NCBI GenBank assembly: GCA_965214525.1
Contig: OZ243959.1
Location: forward strand, 1,922,001-1,986,000
Length of the DNA stretch: 64,000 nucleotides
Source of the DNA: Qipengyuania_B sp965214525
GTDB lineage: Bacteria > Pseudomonadota > Alphaproteobacteria > Sphingomonadales > Sphingomonadaceae
Direction: 5' to 3'
Shown: positions 26,431 to 35,729 of the stretch, piece by piece
How positions within the stretch are numbered: position 1 is the stretch's first letter
Layout: every line of letters starts with the position of its first letter
Position numbers and translations under genes: made by a program
Notes under the pieces: generated by a model
The model's database searches: none
Seen by the model: only the letters and a program-made list of their open reading frames with translations
What the model was told of the DNA's origin: nothing

Positions 26431-28688
26431 CCCACAACCCCGGCGCTCGCCAATACCGCCAACGTCAGAACGTCGGGCGCGATCGCGGTCATCGGGGCGA
26501 TCTGCACGGGCTTCTCCATCCCGATCAGCATCGGGCCGATCGTGGCATTGCCTGCAAGTTCGCGCAGCAGTTTGGCAGACAGGTTGGCCGATTGCAGTCC
26601 CGGCATGACCAGCACGTTGGCTGGCGCGCTGAGGCGGCTGAACGGGTAGAGTTCCATGACCTTGCGGTTCAGCGCGGCATCGGGTGCCATTTCGCCTTCA
26701 TATTCGAAGTTGACGCCCTCCGCGTCGAGAATATGAACCGCATCGCGAATGTTCTCCAGCCATTTGCCGCTGGGATTGCCGAAGGTCGAGTAGGACAGGA
26801 ACGCGACGCGCGGTTCGTGCCCCAGCCGCCGCGCAACCGCTGCGGTTTGCTTGGCGATATGGGCCAGTTCGCGCGATGTGGGCCGCTCGTTGATCGTCGT
26901 ATCGGCGAGGAAGGTGGTGTGGCTCTTGCCGATCATCAGGTGGATGCCGAAAGGGATGCCGTCCGGCTTGGGGTCGAGGACCTGGCTCACTTCCTTCATC
27001 GTCTGCGCGAACGGGCGCGTCAGCCCGGTGATCATCGCATCGCCATGCTGCAGAGCGAGCAGCAGGGAGGCGAACACGTTGCGATCCTGGTTGACCATTC
27101 GCCGCACGTCGCGCTCGGTATAGCCGCGCCGTTGCAGGCGCTCGTACAGATACGTGACCATTTGCGGCACGTGGACGCTGTCGGCGGAATTCTGGATATC
27201 GAAACTGTCCGTATCCTCGACGCCCAGTTCGTGCAGCTTGTCGAGCACCGCCTGCGTCCGCCCGACCAGGATCGGGGTGCCGTAGCCAAAATCGCGGTAC
27301 TGGATCGCCGCGCGCAAGACCACGTCCTCCTCGGCTTCGGCGAAGACGACCCGCTTGGGATTGGCCTTCGCATCCTCGTACACCCGCGTAAGCACCGATG
27401 TCGTGGGGTTGAGGCGGGCCTTGAGCGCGGTGGAATACGCCTCGAAATCGGGGATATGGTGCTGCGCGACGCCGCTATCCATCGCGGCCCTGGCGACCGC
27501 CGAGGATACCCGCTCCATCAATCGCGGATCGAACGGCGCGGGAATGATGTAGTCGCGACCGAACTGGTGGTTGACACCGTAGGCGGCGGCAACCTCTTCG
27601 GGCACCCGTTCGCGGGCCAGTTCCGCAATGGCTTCAGCCGCCGCGATCTTCATCTCCTCGTTGATGGTCGTTGCCCTGACATCCAGCGCGCCGCGAAAGA
27701 TGAACGGGAAGCCCAGCACGTTGTTGACCTGATTGGGGAAATCCGATCGGCCCGTGGCGATGATGGCATCGGGGCGCGCGGCGCGGGCGATGTCGGGCAT
27801 GATCTCGGGCACGGGGTTGGCCATCGCGAAAATGATGGGGTGCTCGGCCATGTGCTCGATCCAGGCCGGTTGCAGCGCCCCCGCGGCCGACAGTCCCAGG
27901 AAGATGTTCGCACCCTGCAAGGCTTCTTCCAGCGTCCGCGCCGTCGTTTCGACGGCATGGGCGCTTTTCCACTGATCGACCCCATCGCGGCCTGGAGTGA
28001 TCGGTCCTTGCCGGTCGCACACGATGACATTGGCATGCGGCACGCCCATCGCCTTGATGAGCGCGGTGCAGGCCAACGCGGACGCCCCCGCCCCGTTGAC
28101 CACCATGCGCACGTCCTTGAGGTCGCGGCCGGTGAGATGGCACGCATTGATCAGACCGGCCGCCGCGATGATCGCGGTGCCGTGCTGATCGTCGTGCATG
28201 ATCGGGATGTTCATCCGCTCGCGCAGCGCCTGCTCGATGACGAAGCATTCCGGCGCGGCGATGTCTTCCAGGTTGATGCCGCCAAAGCTCGGCTCCATCA
28301 GGGCGACCGCCTCGATGAACTTGTCCGGATCCTCGGTATCGAGTTCGATATCGATCGAATCGACATCGGCGAACCGCTTGAACAGCACCGCCTTGCCTTC
28401 CATGACCGGTTTCGACGCCAGGGCGCCCAGATTGCCCAAGCCCAGTATTGCGGTGCCGTTGGTGATCACCGCGACGAGGTTGGAACGCGCGGTGTATCGG
28501 GCGGCATTGGCAGGATCGGCCGCGATCGCCTCGACCGGTGCGGCCACGCCGGGTGAGTAGGCCAGGCTGAGATCGCGCTGCGTTGCGACCGGCTTCGACG
28601 GAACGATCTCGATCTTACCAGGGCGGATCGTCTCATGGTAGAACAGCGCCTCCCGCGTCGTGAAGCCGCTTTGTTTCTCGTCCGCCAA
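26427..28688 (-). CDS. maeB: NADP-dependent malic enzyme, MaeB type
   Basis: A 753-residue malic enzyme with a C-terminal phosphotransacetylase-like domain, converting malate to pyruvate with reduction of NADP. The catalytic N-terminal half has SLAYSPGVAAPVEAIAADP, NGTAILGLGNLGALASKPVM, metal-binding MHDDQHGTAIIAAAG and the nucleotide-binding VVNGAGASALACTALI. The C-terminal PTA-like region (TIGPMLIGMEKPVQIAPMTA at the end) is thought to sense acetyl-CoA. Translation appears to start at TTG 28688, with AGGA just upstream. It is divergent from mutS over 120 bp. Confidence 0.95.
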   Translation of the reverse strand: MADEKQSGFTTREALFYHETIRPGKIEIVPSKPVATQRDLSLAYSPGVAAPVEAIAADPANAARYTARSNLVAVITNGTAILGLGNLGALASKPVMEGKAVLFKRFADVDSIDIELDTEDPDKFIEAVALMEPSFGGINLEDIAAPECFVIEQALRERMNIPIMHDDQHGTAIIAAAGLINACHLTGRDLKDVRMVVNGAGASALACTALIKAMGVPHANVIVCDRQGPITPGRDGVDQWKSAHAVETTARTLEEALQGANIFLGLSAAGALQPAWIEHMAEHPIIFAMANPVPEIMPDIARAARPDAIIATGRSDFPNQVNNVLGFPFIFRGALDVRATTINEEMKIAAAEAIAELARERVPEEVAAAYGVNHQFGRDYIIPAPFDPRLMERVSSAVARAAMDSGVAQHHIPDFEAYSTALKARLNPTTSVLTRVYEDAKANPKRVVFAEAEEDVVLRAAIQYRDFGYGTPILVGRTQAVLDKLHELGVEDTDSFDIQNSADSVHVPQMVTYLYERLQRRGYTERDVRRMVNQDRNVFASLLLALQHGDAMITGLTRPFAQTMKEVSQVLDPKPDGIPFGIHLMIGKSHTTFLADTTINERPTSRELAHIAKQTAAVARRLGHEPRVAFLSYSTFGNPSGKWLENIRDAVHILDAEGVNFEYEGEMAPDAALNRKVMELYPFSRLSAPANVLVMPGLQSANLSAKLLRELAGNATIGPMLIGMEKPVQIAPMTAIAPDVLTLAVLASAGVVG

Positions 28689-28808
28689 AATCCTGCCTTT
28701 CGGTTGCCCAGCAACGTATCGGATACGCTCTACACGGGGGAGCGCATGGGGGAAAGGGAACGGCCGCGCCTTCCCTAGCGTGGTATATCGGGGTTACTTG
28801 CATGGCGC

Positions 28809-31424
28809 ATGGCAGCGCAACCTACCCCGATGATGGAACAATATCTCCGGTTGAAGGCGGAGGCCGGGGATTGTCTGCTGTTCTATCGCATGGGCGATTT
28901 CTTCGAACTGTTCTTCGATGATGCGCAGATCGCCGCGGGGGTGCTGGATATCGCGCTGACATCGCGCGGCGAACATGCAGGCAAGCCAGTGCCCATGTGC
29001 GGCGTGCCGGTGCATTCGGCGGAAAGCTACCTTGCGCGCCTTATCAAGGCAGGGAAGCGCGTGGCCATCGCCGAACAGGTGGAGACGCCGGAGGAAGCCA
29101 AGCAGCGCGCCAAGCGCGAGGGGCGGGGATCGAAAGCGCTGGTGGCGCGCGACATCGTGCGCTTCGTGACCGCGGGGACACTGACCGAGCAGGCGCTGCT
29201 GAACCCTCGGCAGGCCAATGTGCTGGCAGCTGTGTGTCAGGTGCGCGGCGGCATCGGGATCGCGTCCGCCGACATTTCGACCGGACGCATGGTGCTGGAA
29301 GAATGCACGGCGGGAGAGATCGACGCCGTAATTGCCAGGTTGTCCGCCAGCGAGATCGTCGTCCCCGAAGGCTGGACGGGCGTTGTTGCCGATGCGACCA
29401 TGAGACCCGCTGCTGAGTTTGCCAGCGAGCGGGGGAGCCAGCGGCTAAAAGCCCTGCACGGCGTCGCGACGTTGGACGGCATGGGCGCCTTCAAGCGGCC
29501 CATGCTGGCGGCGGCAGGCGGTCTCATGGCCTATCTTGACCACGTAGGCCGGGGCTCGCTGCCATTCCTGTTGCCGCCCGTCGTCCGCGCGGCCGATTCC
29601 GGACTGGCGATGGATGCGTCGACCCGCGCCAGCCTGGCGATAACGCAGGCCCAGGACGGCGAGCGGACTGGCAGCCTGCTGGCCGCCGTCGATCGCTGCA
29701 GTACCGGGGCGGGGTCGCGCCTGCTTGCCGAAGACCTGTGTGCTCCTCTCACGTCGCGTCCGGCGATAGAAGCGCGCTTGGCGAGCGTATCCTATCTTCA
29801 CGCCGATCCATTGCTGCGCGCCGATTTGCGTGGGCTGCTGGGCGGTGGGCCCGATCTGGGGCGCGCTTTGGGCAGGGTTGCCGCAGGGCGCGGTAGTCCG
29901 CGCGATCTGGGGCAGATCCGCGATACGATCGTTCTGGGCCATCGAGTCGCCGAACTGCTTGATCGGAAGGAGCACCGCCCGGGCCTGCTGGATGCAGCCT
30001 TGGCACAGCTTACCGGTCATGCCGAGTTGGCCGGCCTGTTGGCGTCCGCGCTTATCCCCTCCCCACCTACCGATCGCGGCGCCGGCGGGTATATCGCAGC
30101 AGGGCATATGGCGACGCTCGATGAACTGCGCGCGTTGTCGAGCGATGCCCGCCGCGCCGTCGCCGCGCTGGAAGCGAAATACCGTACCCAGACCGGGATC
30201 GCCGCGTTGAAGATCAAGCACAACAACGTGCTTGGCTATTTCATCGAAGTGCCCGCCAAGCACGCCGATGCACTGATGGAGCCCGGCAGCGGCTTCTCCC
30301 ATCGCCAGACGATGGCGGGGGCGCTGCGGTTCAACTCGGTCATCCTGCACGAGGAGGCCGGGCGAATAATCGAGGCTGCGGCGCGCGCGCTTGCCTTGGA
30401 AGAAGAAGAGTTCGCGAGGCTGTGCGAGGCGGTGGACACCCGGCGGACTGCGCTGGCTGCCACGGCCGATGCACTTGCGCGCATCGACGTCAGCGCGGCT
30501 TTGGCGGAGCGGGCGGCGGAAGGCGATTGGTGCCGACCGGATATGCAAGACGAACCGTGTTTCGACGTGATCGGCGGACGCCATCCGGTGGTCGAGGCCG
30601 CGCTGGCGAAGGATGGCGAGACGCGCTTCGTCGCGAACGATTGCGCGCTGGACGGAGACGACCGCCTGTGGCTGATCGGCGGGCCCAACATGGGCGGCAA
30701 ATCGACTTTCCTGCGCCAGAACGCCCTGATCCTGCTATTGGCGCAGGCGGGCAGTTTCGTGCCGGCGACGTCCGCGACGATCGGCATTGCCGATCGGCTG
30801 TTCAGCCGTGTCGGCGCATCCGACAATCTTGCGCACGGACGGTCCACCTTCATGGTCGAGATGGTGGAAACCGCCGCCATTCTCAGCGGCGCGACCCAAC
30901 GCAGCTTCGTCATTCTCGACGAGGTCGGTCGCGGCACTTCGACCTATGACGGGTTGGCGCTGGCCTGGGCGGTGATCGAGGCAGTGCATGAAAACCTGAA
31001 ATGCCGCTGCCTGTTCGCCACGCATTACCACGAACTCGCCCGGCTCGCCGAAAGCTGCGATGCGCTGTCACTGCATCATGTCCGGGCGCGCGAGTGGAAG
31101 GGCGAGCTGGTATTGCTGCACGAACTTGCAAAGGGCGCAGCGGATCAATCCTACGGGCTTGCCGTGGCGCGTCTGGCCGGGGTGCCGGCACAGGTCGTGA
31201 ACCGGGCCCAGGCGGTGCTGGCAAAGCTGGAGAAGGGACGCGCCGAAACGGGCGGTCTGGCCGCCGGCCTCGGCGACCTTCCCCTATTCGCCGCGACAGT
31301 GGCCAGGACAAGGGAGCGTGACGAACTTCGGGAGGAGCTGAGGACGCTGGATATCGATGCCCTCAGCCCTCGCGAAGCGCTCGACATGCTCTACGCGCTC
31401 AAGCGGCAAGCCGACGAAAGGTGA
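28809..31424 (+). CDS. mutS: DNA mismatch repair protein MutS
   Basis: Mismatch recognition ATPase (871 residues). The N-terminal DNA-clamp motif is YRMGDFFELFFDDAQIAAGV with the mismatch-stacking Phe. The ATPase has Walker A GGPNMGGKSTFLRQNALILL, Walker B FVILDEVGRGTSTYDGLALA and the H-loop CLFATHYHELARLAE. Full length for the family. A second ATG lies 7 bases upstream but out of frame. The gene is alone on its strand except for the DUF202 gene 45 bp downstream. Confidence 0.97.
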   Translation: MAAQPTPMMEQYLRLKAEAGDCLLFYRMGDFFELFFDDAQIAAGVLDIALTSRGEHAGKPVPMCGVPVHSAESYLARLIKAGKRVAIAEQVETPEEAKQRAKREGRGSKALVARDIVRFVTAGTLTEQALLNPRQANVLAAVCQVRGGIGIASADISTGRMVLEECTAGEIDAVIARLSASEIVVPEGWTGVVADATMRPAAEFASERGSQRLKALHGVATLDGMGAFKRPMLAAAGGLMAYLDHVGRGSLPFLLPPVVRAADSGLAMDASTRASLAITQAQDGERTGSLLAAVDRCSTGAGSRLLAEDLCAPLTSRPAIEARLASVSYLHADPLLRADLRGLLGGGPDLGRALGRVAAGRGSPRDLGQIRDTIVLGHRVAELLDRKEHRPGLLDAALAQLTGHAELAGLLASALIPSPPTDRGAGGYIAAGHMATLDELRALSSDARRAVAALEAKYRTQTGIAALKIKHNNVLGYFIEVPAKHADALMEPGSGFSHRQTMAGALRFNSVILHEEAGRIIEAAARALALEEEEFARLCEAVDTRRTALAATADALARIDVSAALAERAAEGDWCRPDMQDEPCFDVIGGRHPVVEAALAKDGETRFVANDCALDGDDRLWLIGGPNMGGKSTFLRQNALILLLAQAGSFVPATSATIGIADRLFSRVGASDNLAHGRSTFMVEMVETAAILSGATQRSFVILDEVGRGTSTYDGLALAWAVIEAVHENLKCRCLFATHYHELARLAESCDALSLHHVRAREWKGELVLLHELAKGAADQSYGLAVARLAGVPAQVVNRAQAVLAKLEKGRAETGGLAAGLGDLPLFAATVARTRERDELREELRTLDIDALSPREALDMLYALKRQADER

Positions 31425-31469
31425 TATTCTTCGATTGCGCGGACGAGCCAGCCCTTTATCGTCACGCCG

Positions 31470-31877
31470 ATGAGTGAAAAATACGCCGATAAGGACAGCA
31501 ACGAACTGGCGGTAGACCGTACCGATCTGGCCGAGGACCGCAACGTCATGGCCATGGAACGCACGTTTGCCGGCTGGATGCGGACAGCTTTTGCCGCGAT
31601 CGGTATCGGGCTTGGCTTTCGTGCCCTTTTCGGGGCGTGGGAGCCGGTTTGGATACCGAAGCTGGTCGCCAGTCTGTTCATCCTGGGCGGGGGATGGCTG
31701 GCTGTCACCGCGCAGCGACGCGCCGCCAAGACGCTCGAACGGCTCGATTGCCACGAGTTCGATCCCATCTCCCCGCCCAATTTCAAGGTGATGGCCTACG
31801 GGATCGCAGCAGGTGCCATTGTCGTCACAATAGGACTCTGGGTACTGGTCGACGAGGTTGCAAGCGCCGCCGGATAA
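31470..31877 (+). CDS. DUF202 (YidH-like) membrane protein
   Basis: A 135-residue protein of the YidH/DUF202 family. The core is LAEDRNVMAMERTFAGWMRT, with transmembrane helices FAAIGIGLGFRALFGAW, LVASLFILGGGWLAVTAQRR and AYGIAAGAIVVTIGLWVLVD. Function in bacteria is unknown, although related SPX-linked domains act in polyphosphate synthesis. It is convergent with the hypothetical gene at 31898 after 20 bp. Confidence 0.85.
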   Translation: MSEKYADKDSNELAVDRTDLAEDRNVMAMERTFAGWMRTAFAAIGIGLGFRALFGAWEPVWIPKLVASLFILGGGWLAVTAQRRAAKTLERLDCHEFDPISPPNFKVMAYGIAAGAIVVTIGLWVLVDEVASAAG

Positions 31878-31897
31878 CCGGCGACACGCTTACGTTT

Positions 31898-32284
31898 TCA
31901 ATCCCGATCGCTTTCGGGCACATGCGCCCCGTCGCCGGTCAAATCCTTGTCGATCTTGTTCGCCCGGCCGTACTTGTCCTCGTTATCGTCCATGTTCGGC
32001 TCGCCGTTGAAAGCGCCCATGTCGATCCGTCCGGAACTTTCCATGTCGCGCATATGATCGACGACGTCTTGCGTCGAATCGTTCATCAGACCGGATGCAT
32101 TCTTGGTCTTGATACTCTCGGTCGGGCTACCCGTTTGCGGGGTCAGCTGGCGTGCCTGTTCGGCAACTTCCTGCGCCTGCGATCGGTGATCGTCCTGCTC
32201 GTCATTGTGGGTTTCCGGAGCGAAATTCGCCTGCCGGGCTTCCTGGCTTTCGGGTTCGTCGGACGGAATCTTCTTGTCGGTCAT
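31898..32284 (-). CDS. Hydrophilic hypothetical protein under a stress promoter
   Basis: A 128-residue, very acidic and polar protein without hydrophobic segments, rich in Asp, Glu, Gln and Asn, probably disordered. I do not recognise a family. The C-terminus is GDGAHVPESDRD. It has AAAGGAG before the ATG. A perfect EcfG-type promoter, GGAAC-N17-CGTT, lies 25 bp upstream of the start. This points to the general stress response, where small disordered proteins are common. It follows the dehydrogenase gene but probably has its own transcript. Confidence 0.8.
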   Translation of the reverse strand: MTDKKIPSDEPESQEARQANFAPETHNDEQDDHRSQAQEVAEQARQLTPQTGSPTESIKTKNASGLMNDSTQDVVDHMRDMESSGRIDMGAFNGEPNMDDNEDKYGRANKIDKDLTGDGAHVPESDRD

Positions 32285-32309
32285 GGCGGGTAAACTCCTT
32301 TAGCCAGTG

Positions 32310-32335
32310 AACGGACAGCGCAGTCCGGCTGTTCC
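32310..32335 (-). promoter_or_regulatory. EcfG-type general stress promoter
   Basis: On the minus strand GGAAC (32335-32331), 17 bases, then CGTT (32313-32310). This is the exact consensus and spacing known for the alphaproteobacterial general stress sigma factor EcfG. It is correctly placed, 25 bp before the ATG at 32284. The anti-sigma and PhyR genes are not in the window. Confidence 0.7.
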
Positions 32336-32341
32336 CGACCG

Positions 32342-33211
32342 TCAGCGGGTGGGCACTTTCTCGCCGTTGGAGTAATCGTAGAACCCGCGACCGGTTTTGC
32401 GGCCCAGCCATCCCGCCTCGACGTATTTCACCAGCAGAGGCGCCGGACGATATTTCGCGTCTCCCGTTGTTTCCTGCAGCACCCTCACGATGTCGAGGCA
32501 GGTGTCCAGCCCCACGAAGTCCGCCAGTTCCAGCGGCCCCATCGGATGGTTGAGACCGATCCGGCACCCCTTGTCGATATCTTCGATACTGGCCGTCCCC
32601 TGTCCGAGCACGAACGCCGCCTCGTTCAGCATGGGGATGAGGATGCGATTGACGACGAAGCCCGGCTCGTCCTGCACCTCGACCACTTCCTTTCCAAGCC
32701 GTTCGGCAAAGGTGCGCACCCGCGCGGTCGTGTCGTCACTGGTGGCGAGCCCCGGGATGACCTCGATCAGCCCCATGACCGGCACGGGATTGAAGAAATG
32801 CAATCCGATGAAGCGCTGCGGGTCGGGCGACCAGTTCGCCATTCGGGTGATAGGAATAGAGCTGGTATTGCTGGCCATGATCGCGCCCGCCGCCAGCACC
32901 TCACCGGCTTTCTCGAAGATGCGCTGCTTGATATCTTCTTTCTCGGTCGCGGCTTCGATGATCAGATCGGCATCCCGCATCGGAACGTAATCGCCGATCG
33001 CGGTGATGCGGTTCATCGCGGCCGTGGCATCGGCAACCTCCAGCTTGCGTCTTCCGATCAGTTTGCCAAACGCCCTGTCGATGCCGCCTCGCGCCTTTTG
33101 CGCCGTCGCCTGATCGACATCCGCCAGCAACACCTTCATCCCGTGTTGCGCAACCGTCTGAGCGATACCCGAACCCATCTGGCCCGCGCCGATAACCGCT
33201 ATCGTCTTCAT
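32342..33211 (-). CDS. 3-hydroxybutyryl-CoA dehydrogenase
   Basis: A 289-residue NAD(P)-dependent 3-hydroxyacyl-CoA dehydrogenase interconverting acetoacetyl-CoA and 3-hydroxybutyryl-CoA. The Rossmann motif is IAVIGAGQMGSGIAQTVA. Catalytic His is in FIGLHFFNPVPVMGLIEVI, and the C-terminal domain has GCRIGLNHPMGPLELADFVG. It could serve butyrate or polyhydroxybutyrate pathways, or beta-oxidation; the scoAB genes in the window act on the same four-carbon intermediates. It follows the adenosyltransferase gene by 69 bp. Confidence 0.93.
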   Translation of the reverse strand: MKTIAVIGAGQMGSGIAQTVAQHGMKVLLADVDQATAQKARGGIDRAFGKLIGRRKLEVADATAAMNRITAIGDYVPMRDADLIIEAATEKEDIKQRIFEKAGEVLAAGAIMASNTSSIPITRMANWSPDPQRFIGLHFFNPVPVMGLIEVIPGLATSDDTTARVRTFAERLGKEVVEVQDEPGFVVNRILIPMLNEAAFVLGQGTASIEDIDKGCRIGLNHPMGPLELADFVGLDTCLDIVRVLQETTGDAKYRPAPLLVKYVEAGWLGRKTGRGFYDYSNGEKVPTR

Positions 33212-33280
33212 CCAATATCCATTCGCAATTGCAGCATTCGGCTGCTGTTAGCAAGTGAACACCTGGTTGGCCAGCGCCCC

Positions 33281-33859
33281 CTAGCGATTACCGCCGGGCA
33301 CCCATTTCACGTCATGCGCACCGTTCCCGTTCGCGGCTCGTGCCAGCGTGAACAGCAAGTCGGAAAGGCGGTTGATATACGTCAACGCTGCCGGATTGAC
33401 GCGGTCGACATGCGACAAGGCGACCATGTCCCGCTCTGCCCGGCGCGCACTGGCCCGCGCGATGTGCAATCGCGCCGCCGCCTCGCTCCCTCCGGGAAGG
33501 ACGAAGGAAGCCAAGGGTTCCAGATCGGCATTCAACGCATCGATCCGCTGCTCCAGCCACTCTGTCTGCGAGGGGATCATGCGCAGCACCATCTCGGACG
33601 GGGCGAAATCGCTCCCTTCATCCGCAGGCGTGGCCAGATCGGCCCCAAGGTCGAACAGATCGTTCTGGATACGGTACAGCGTTTGTGCTCGATCACGCTC
33701 CGTCACCGACAGGGCCGCCAGACCGATCGTGCTGTTCGCCTCGTCGACGGCGCCTATCGCGGCAATGCGCGCTTCATCCTTGGCGACCCGCGAACCATCG
33801 ACCAGACCGGTCGTGCCATCATCGCCGGTGCGGGTGTAGATCTTGTTGAGCTTGACCAC
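33281..33859 (-). CDS. ATP:cob(I)alamin adenosyltransferase, PduO type
   Basis: Makes adenosylcobalamin from cob(I)alamin and ATP. 192 residues from GTG 33859. The start KLNKIYTRTGDDGTTGLVDG is the PduO-type ATP site, and PGGSEAAARLHIARASARRA followed by NRLSDLLFTLARAAN completes the signature. The GTG is 8 bp after the stop of the HIG1 gene; TTG at 33883 would overlap that gene. It belongs to the run gluQ-HIG1-adenosyltransferase-dehydrogenase on the minus strand. Confidence 0.92.
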   Translation of the reverse strand: MVKLNKIYTRTGDDGTTGLVDGSRVAKDEARIAAIGAVDEANSTIGLAALSVTERDRAQTLYRIQNDLFDLGADLATPADEGSDFAPSEMVLRMIPSQTEWLEQRIDALNADLEPLASFVLPGGSEAAARLHIARASARRAERDMVALSHVDRVNPAALTYINRLSDLLFTLARAANGNGAHDVKWVPGGNR

Positions 33860-33866
33860 AAACCGC

Positions 33867-34097
33867 TCAGCTTGCGACCGCAAGGATGATGGCGACCACC
33901 ACGATCGCGAGCGCCTGATACTTGATGCGGTTGAACATCATCTTGTTCTGCAGCAATTGCATGTCCGTCGCATCCTGGCCCTCTCCGGTTTCGAGGTCGA
34001 TCTTCGTGCTTTTCAGGAATGCGATCACCCCGCGCACCAGCGATACGAGGACCAGCACCATAAGGATGACGAGAACGATGATGAGCAGGGTTTGCAT
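33867..34097 (-). CDS. Twin-helix HIG1-domain membrane protein
   Basis: A 76-residue protein with two transmembrane helices (LLIIVLVILMVLVLVSLVRG and YQALAIVVVAIILAV) joined by a polar loop ending in LQNKMMFNRIKYQAL. That loop is the HIG1 signature. HIG1 proteins in mitochondria and alphaproteobacteria associate with cytochrome oxidase supercomplexes; the exact role here is not shown. It sits 9 bp after gluQ and 7 bp before the GTG of the adenosyltransferase. Confidence 0.85.
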   Translation of the reverse strand: MQTLLIIVLVILMVLVLVSLVRGVIAFLKSTKIDLETGEGQDATDMQLLQNKMMFNRIKYQALAIVVVAIILAVAS

Positions 34098-34106
34098 GGG
34101 TTTTAT

Positions 34107-34937
34107 CTAGGGCGTGTCGAGCGATATACCAGCGGGAAAACGGCCCATTCGCAATTCGTTCGCCAGCGCCAAACCATCCTCCCTCGCGAACCGGCGATCG
34201 GCAAGCGAGGGGGAGTGCCGACGCTTCGCCAGCTTGCGTCCGCGATCATCAACCAACAGGCCGTGATGATGCCATAGGGGCACGGGCAGATCGAGCAGGG
34301 CCTGTAGCAGACGATGGACATGCGTCGCCACGAACAGGTCGCGTCCCCTGGTGACCAGGGAAACGCCATCCGCCGCATCGTCGAGCGTGGCGGCCAGATG
34401 GTAGCTTGCCGGTGCACCCGTTCGTACCAGCACGACGTCGCCCAGAACCTGTGGCTCGGCTGCGATCGAGCCGGCATACGCGTCTTCCCAGATCAACGGA
34501 CCGGTGATGCGAAGAGCTTCGTCGACATCCAGTCGAAGCGCGGGCTTGCGTCCCGCGACGAGGGGGCGGCCCTTGCATGTACCGGGATAGATCAGGCCGC
34601 CGGGGCCCTTGCGCTTGGCCAGCAGGGCCAAATCTGCGCGGGTGCAGGTGCACGGATATAAAACGCCCATATGTTCGAGCTTTCGCGCGGCCGCGTCGTA
34701 ACTGGAAAGCCGCGTGGATTGCGGCGGAACTTGCGTCCAGCGCAATCCCAGCCATGCAAGATCCGCCCGGAACTGCTCAGCCAGTTCGGGGCGCGAGCGC
34801 TCGCCGTCGATATCCTCGATCCGCAGCAGGAACTCGCCCCCGTCGGCAGCCGCCTTGTCGTGGCCTGCGATCGCCGAATAGGCGTGCCCCAAATGCAGCG
34901 AGCCATTGGGGCTTGGCGCGAAGCGGGTGACGATCAT
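34107..34937 (-). CDS. gluQ: Glutamyl-queuosine tRNA(Asp) synthetase
   Basis: Attaches glutamate to queuosine at position 34 of tRNA-Asp (276 residues). It is a class I catalytic core without the anticodon domain. The HIGH-like motif is in FAPSPNGSLHLGHAYSAI, zinc ligands in YPCTCTRADLA and YPGTCKG, and the KMSKS-like loop is RGRKLAKRRHSPSL. The short length separates it from GltX. ATG 34937 gives the family N-terminus; upstream frame is non-family. Confidence 0.93.
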   Translation of the reverse strand: MIVTRFAPSPNGSLHLGHAYSAIAGHDKAAADGGEFLLRIEDIDGERSRPELAEQFRADLAWLGLRWTQVPPQSTRLSSYDAAARKLEHMGVLYPCTCTRADLALLAKRKGPGGLIYPGTCKGRPLVAGRKPALRLDVDEALRITGPLIWEDAYAGSIAAEPQVLGDVVLVRTGAPASYHLAATLDDAADGVSLVTRGRDLFVATHVHRLLQALLDLPVPLWHHHGLLVDDRGRKLAKRRHSPSLADRRFAREDGLALANELRMGRFPAGISLDTP

Positions 34938-35072
34938 GCCGGTGTTCCGATTAGATACAGGCCTTGGTCGAGGCGACTCGACCCACAGGCTTTTGGATGG
35001 GATCGTTGTAACAGGGTTGACGCGTTTTTGCGCAAATGCTCCTTTGTAACCGCATCGGGAGGAACGCGCGCC

Positions 35073-35681
35073 GTGTTCAAGGCCGAACTGATCGAACGGG
35101 CTGCACGCTTCCGCTCTGCGGATGATGACCCCGCACGCCACCTCGCATCGTGCCCAGCCCTAGTATTGAACGCCGACTATACCCCCTTGTCCTATTATCC
35201 CTTGAGCGTGTGGCCGTGGCAAACGGCGATCAAGGCGATCTTCCTCGACCGGGTGGATGTGATCGAAAGCTACGAGCGGCGCGTACATTCGCCGTCGCTG
35301 GACATGAAGATCCCCAGCGTGATCGCGCTGAAGCAATATGTGAAGCCGAGCGAATTTCCCGCTTTTACCAGGTTCAACCTGTTCCTGCGCGATCGGTTCT
35401 CGTGCCAGTTCTGTGGCAGCCAGGGCACGCTGACGTTCGATCATGTGATCCCGCGGCGGCTGGGGGGGAAGACAACCTGGGAAAACATCGCCACCGCCTG
35501 CGCCCCGTGCAACATGAAGAAGGGCGGTCGCACCCCCAAACAGGCAGGCATGCAACTGTATGCCGAACCGATCCGTCCAACGCACTGGCAATTGCAGCAG
35601 CACGGCCGGATGTTCCCGCCAAACTATTTGCACGAAACCTGGCGCGACTGGCTGTATTGGGACATTGAGCTGGAGGATTAG
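35073..35681 (+). CDS. HNH endonuclease
   Basis: A 202-residue HNH protein. The zinc finger and nuclease core are CQFCGSQGTLTFDHVIPRRL and NIATACAPCNMKKGGRTP; the N-terminal CPALVLNADYTPLSYYPLS is typical of a conserved alphaproteobacterial HNH family. GTG 35073 has GGGAGGA ten bases upstream, which decides it over the much longer frame. Function in these bacteria is not established; it is not next to phage genes. Divergent from gluQ. Confidence 0.88.
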   Translation: MFKAELIERAARFRSADDDPARHLASCPALVLNADYTPLSYYPLSVWPWQTAIKAIFLDRVDVIESYERRVHSPSLDMKIPSVIALKQYVKPSEFPAFTRFNLFLRDRFSCQFCGSQGTLTFDHVIPRRLGGKTTWENIATACAPCNMKKGGRTPKQAGMQLYAEPIRPTHWQLQQHGRMFPPNYLHETWRDWLYWDIELED

Positions 35682-35729
35682 CGGCCCAACCGCGACCGTG
35701 CAGCGTAGTGGGGCGAACAGTCAGGGCGG

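Noticed and set aside
34671..35072. Upstream extension of the HNH gene
   Set aside because: It runs opposite gluQ; GTG 35073 has a strong ribosome site and starts the family sequence.
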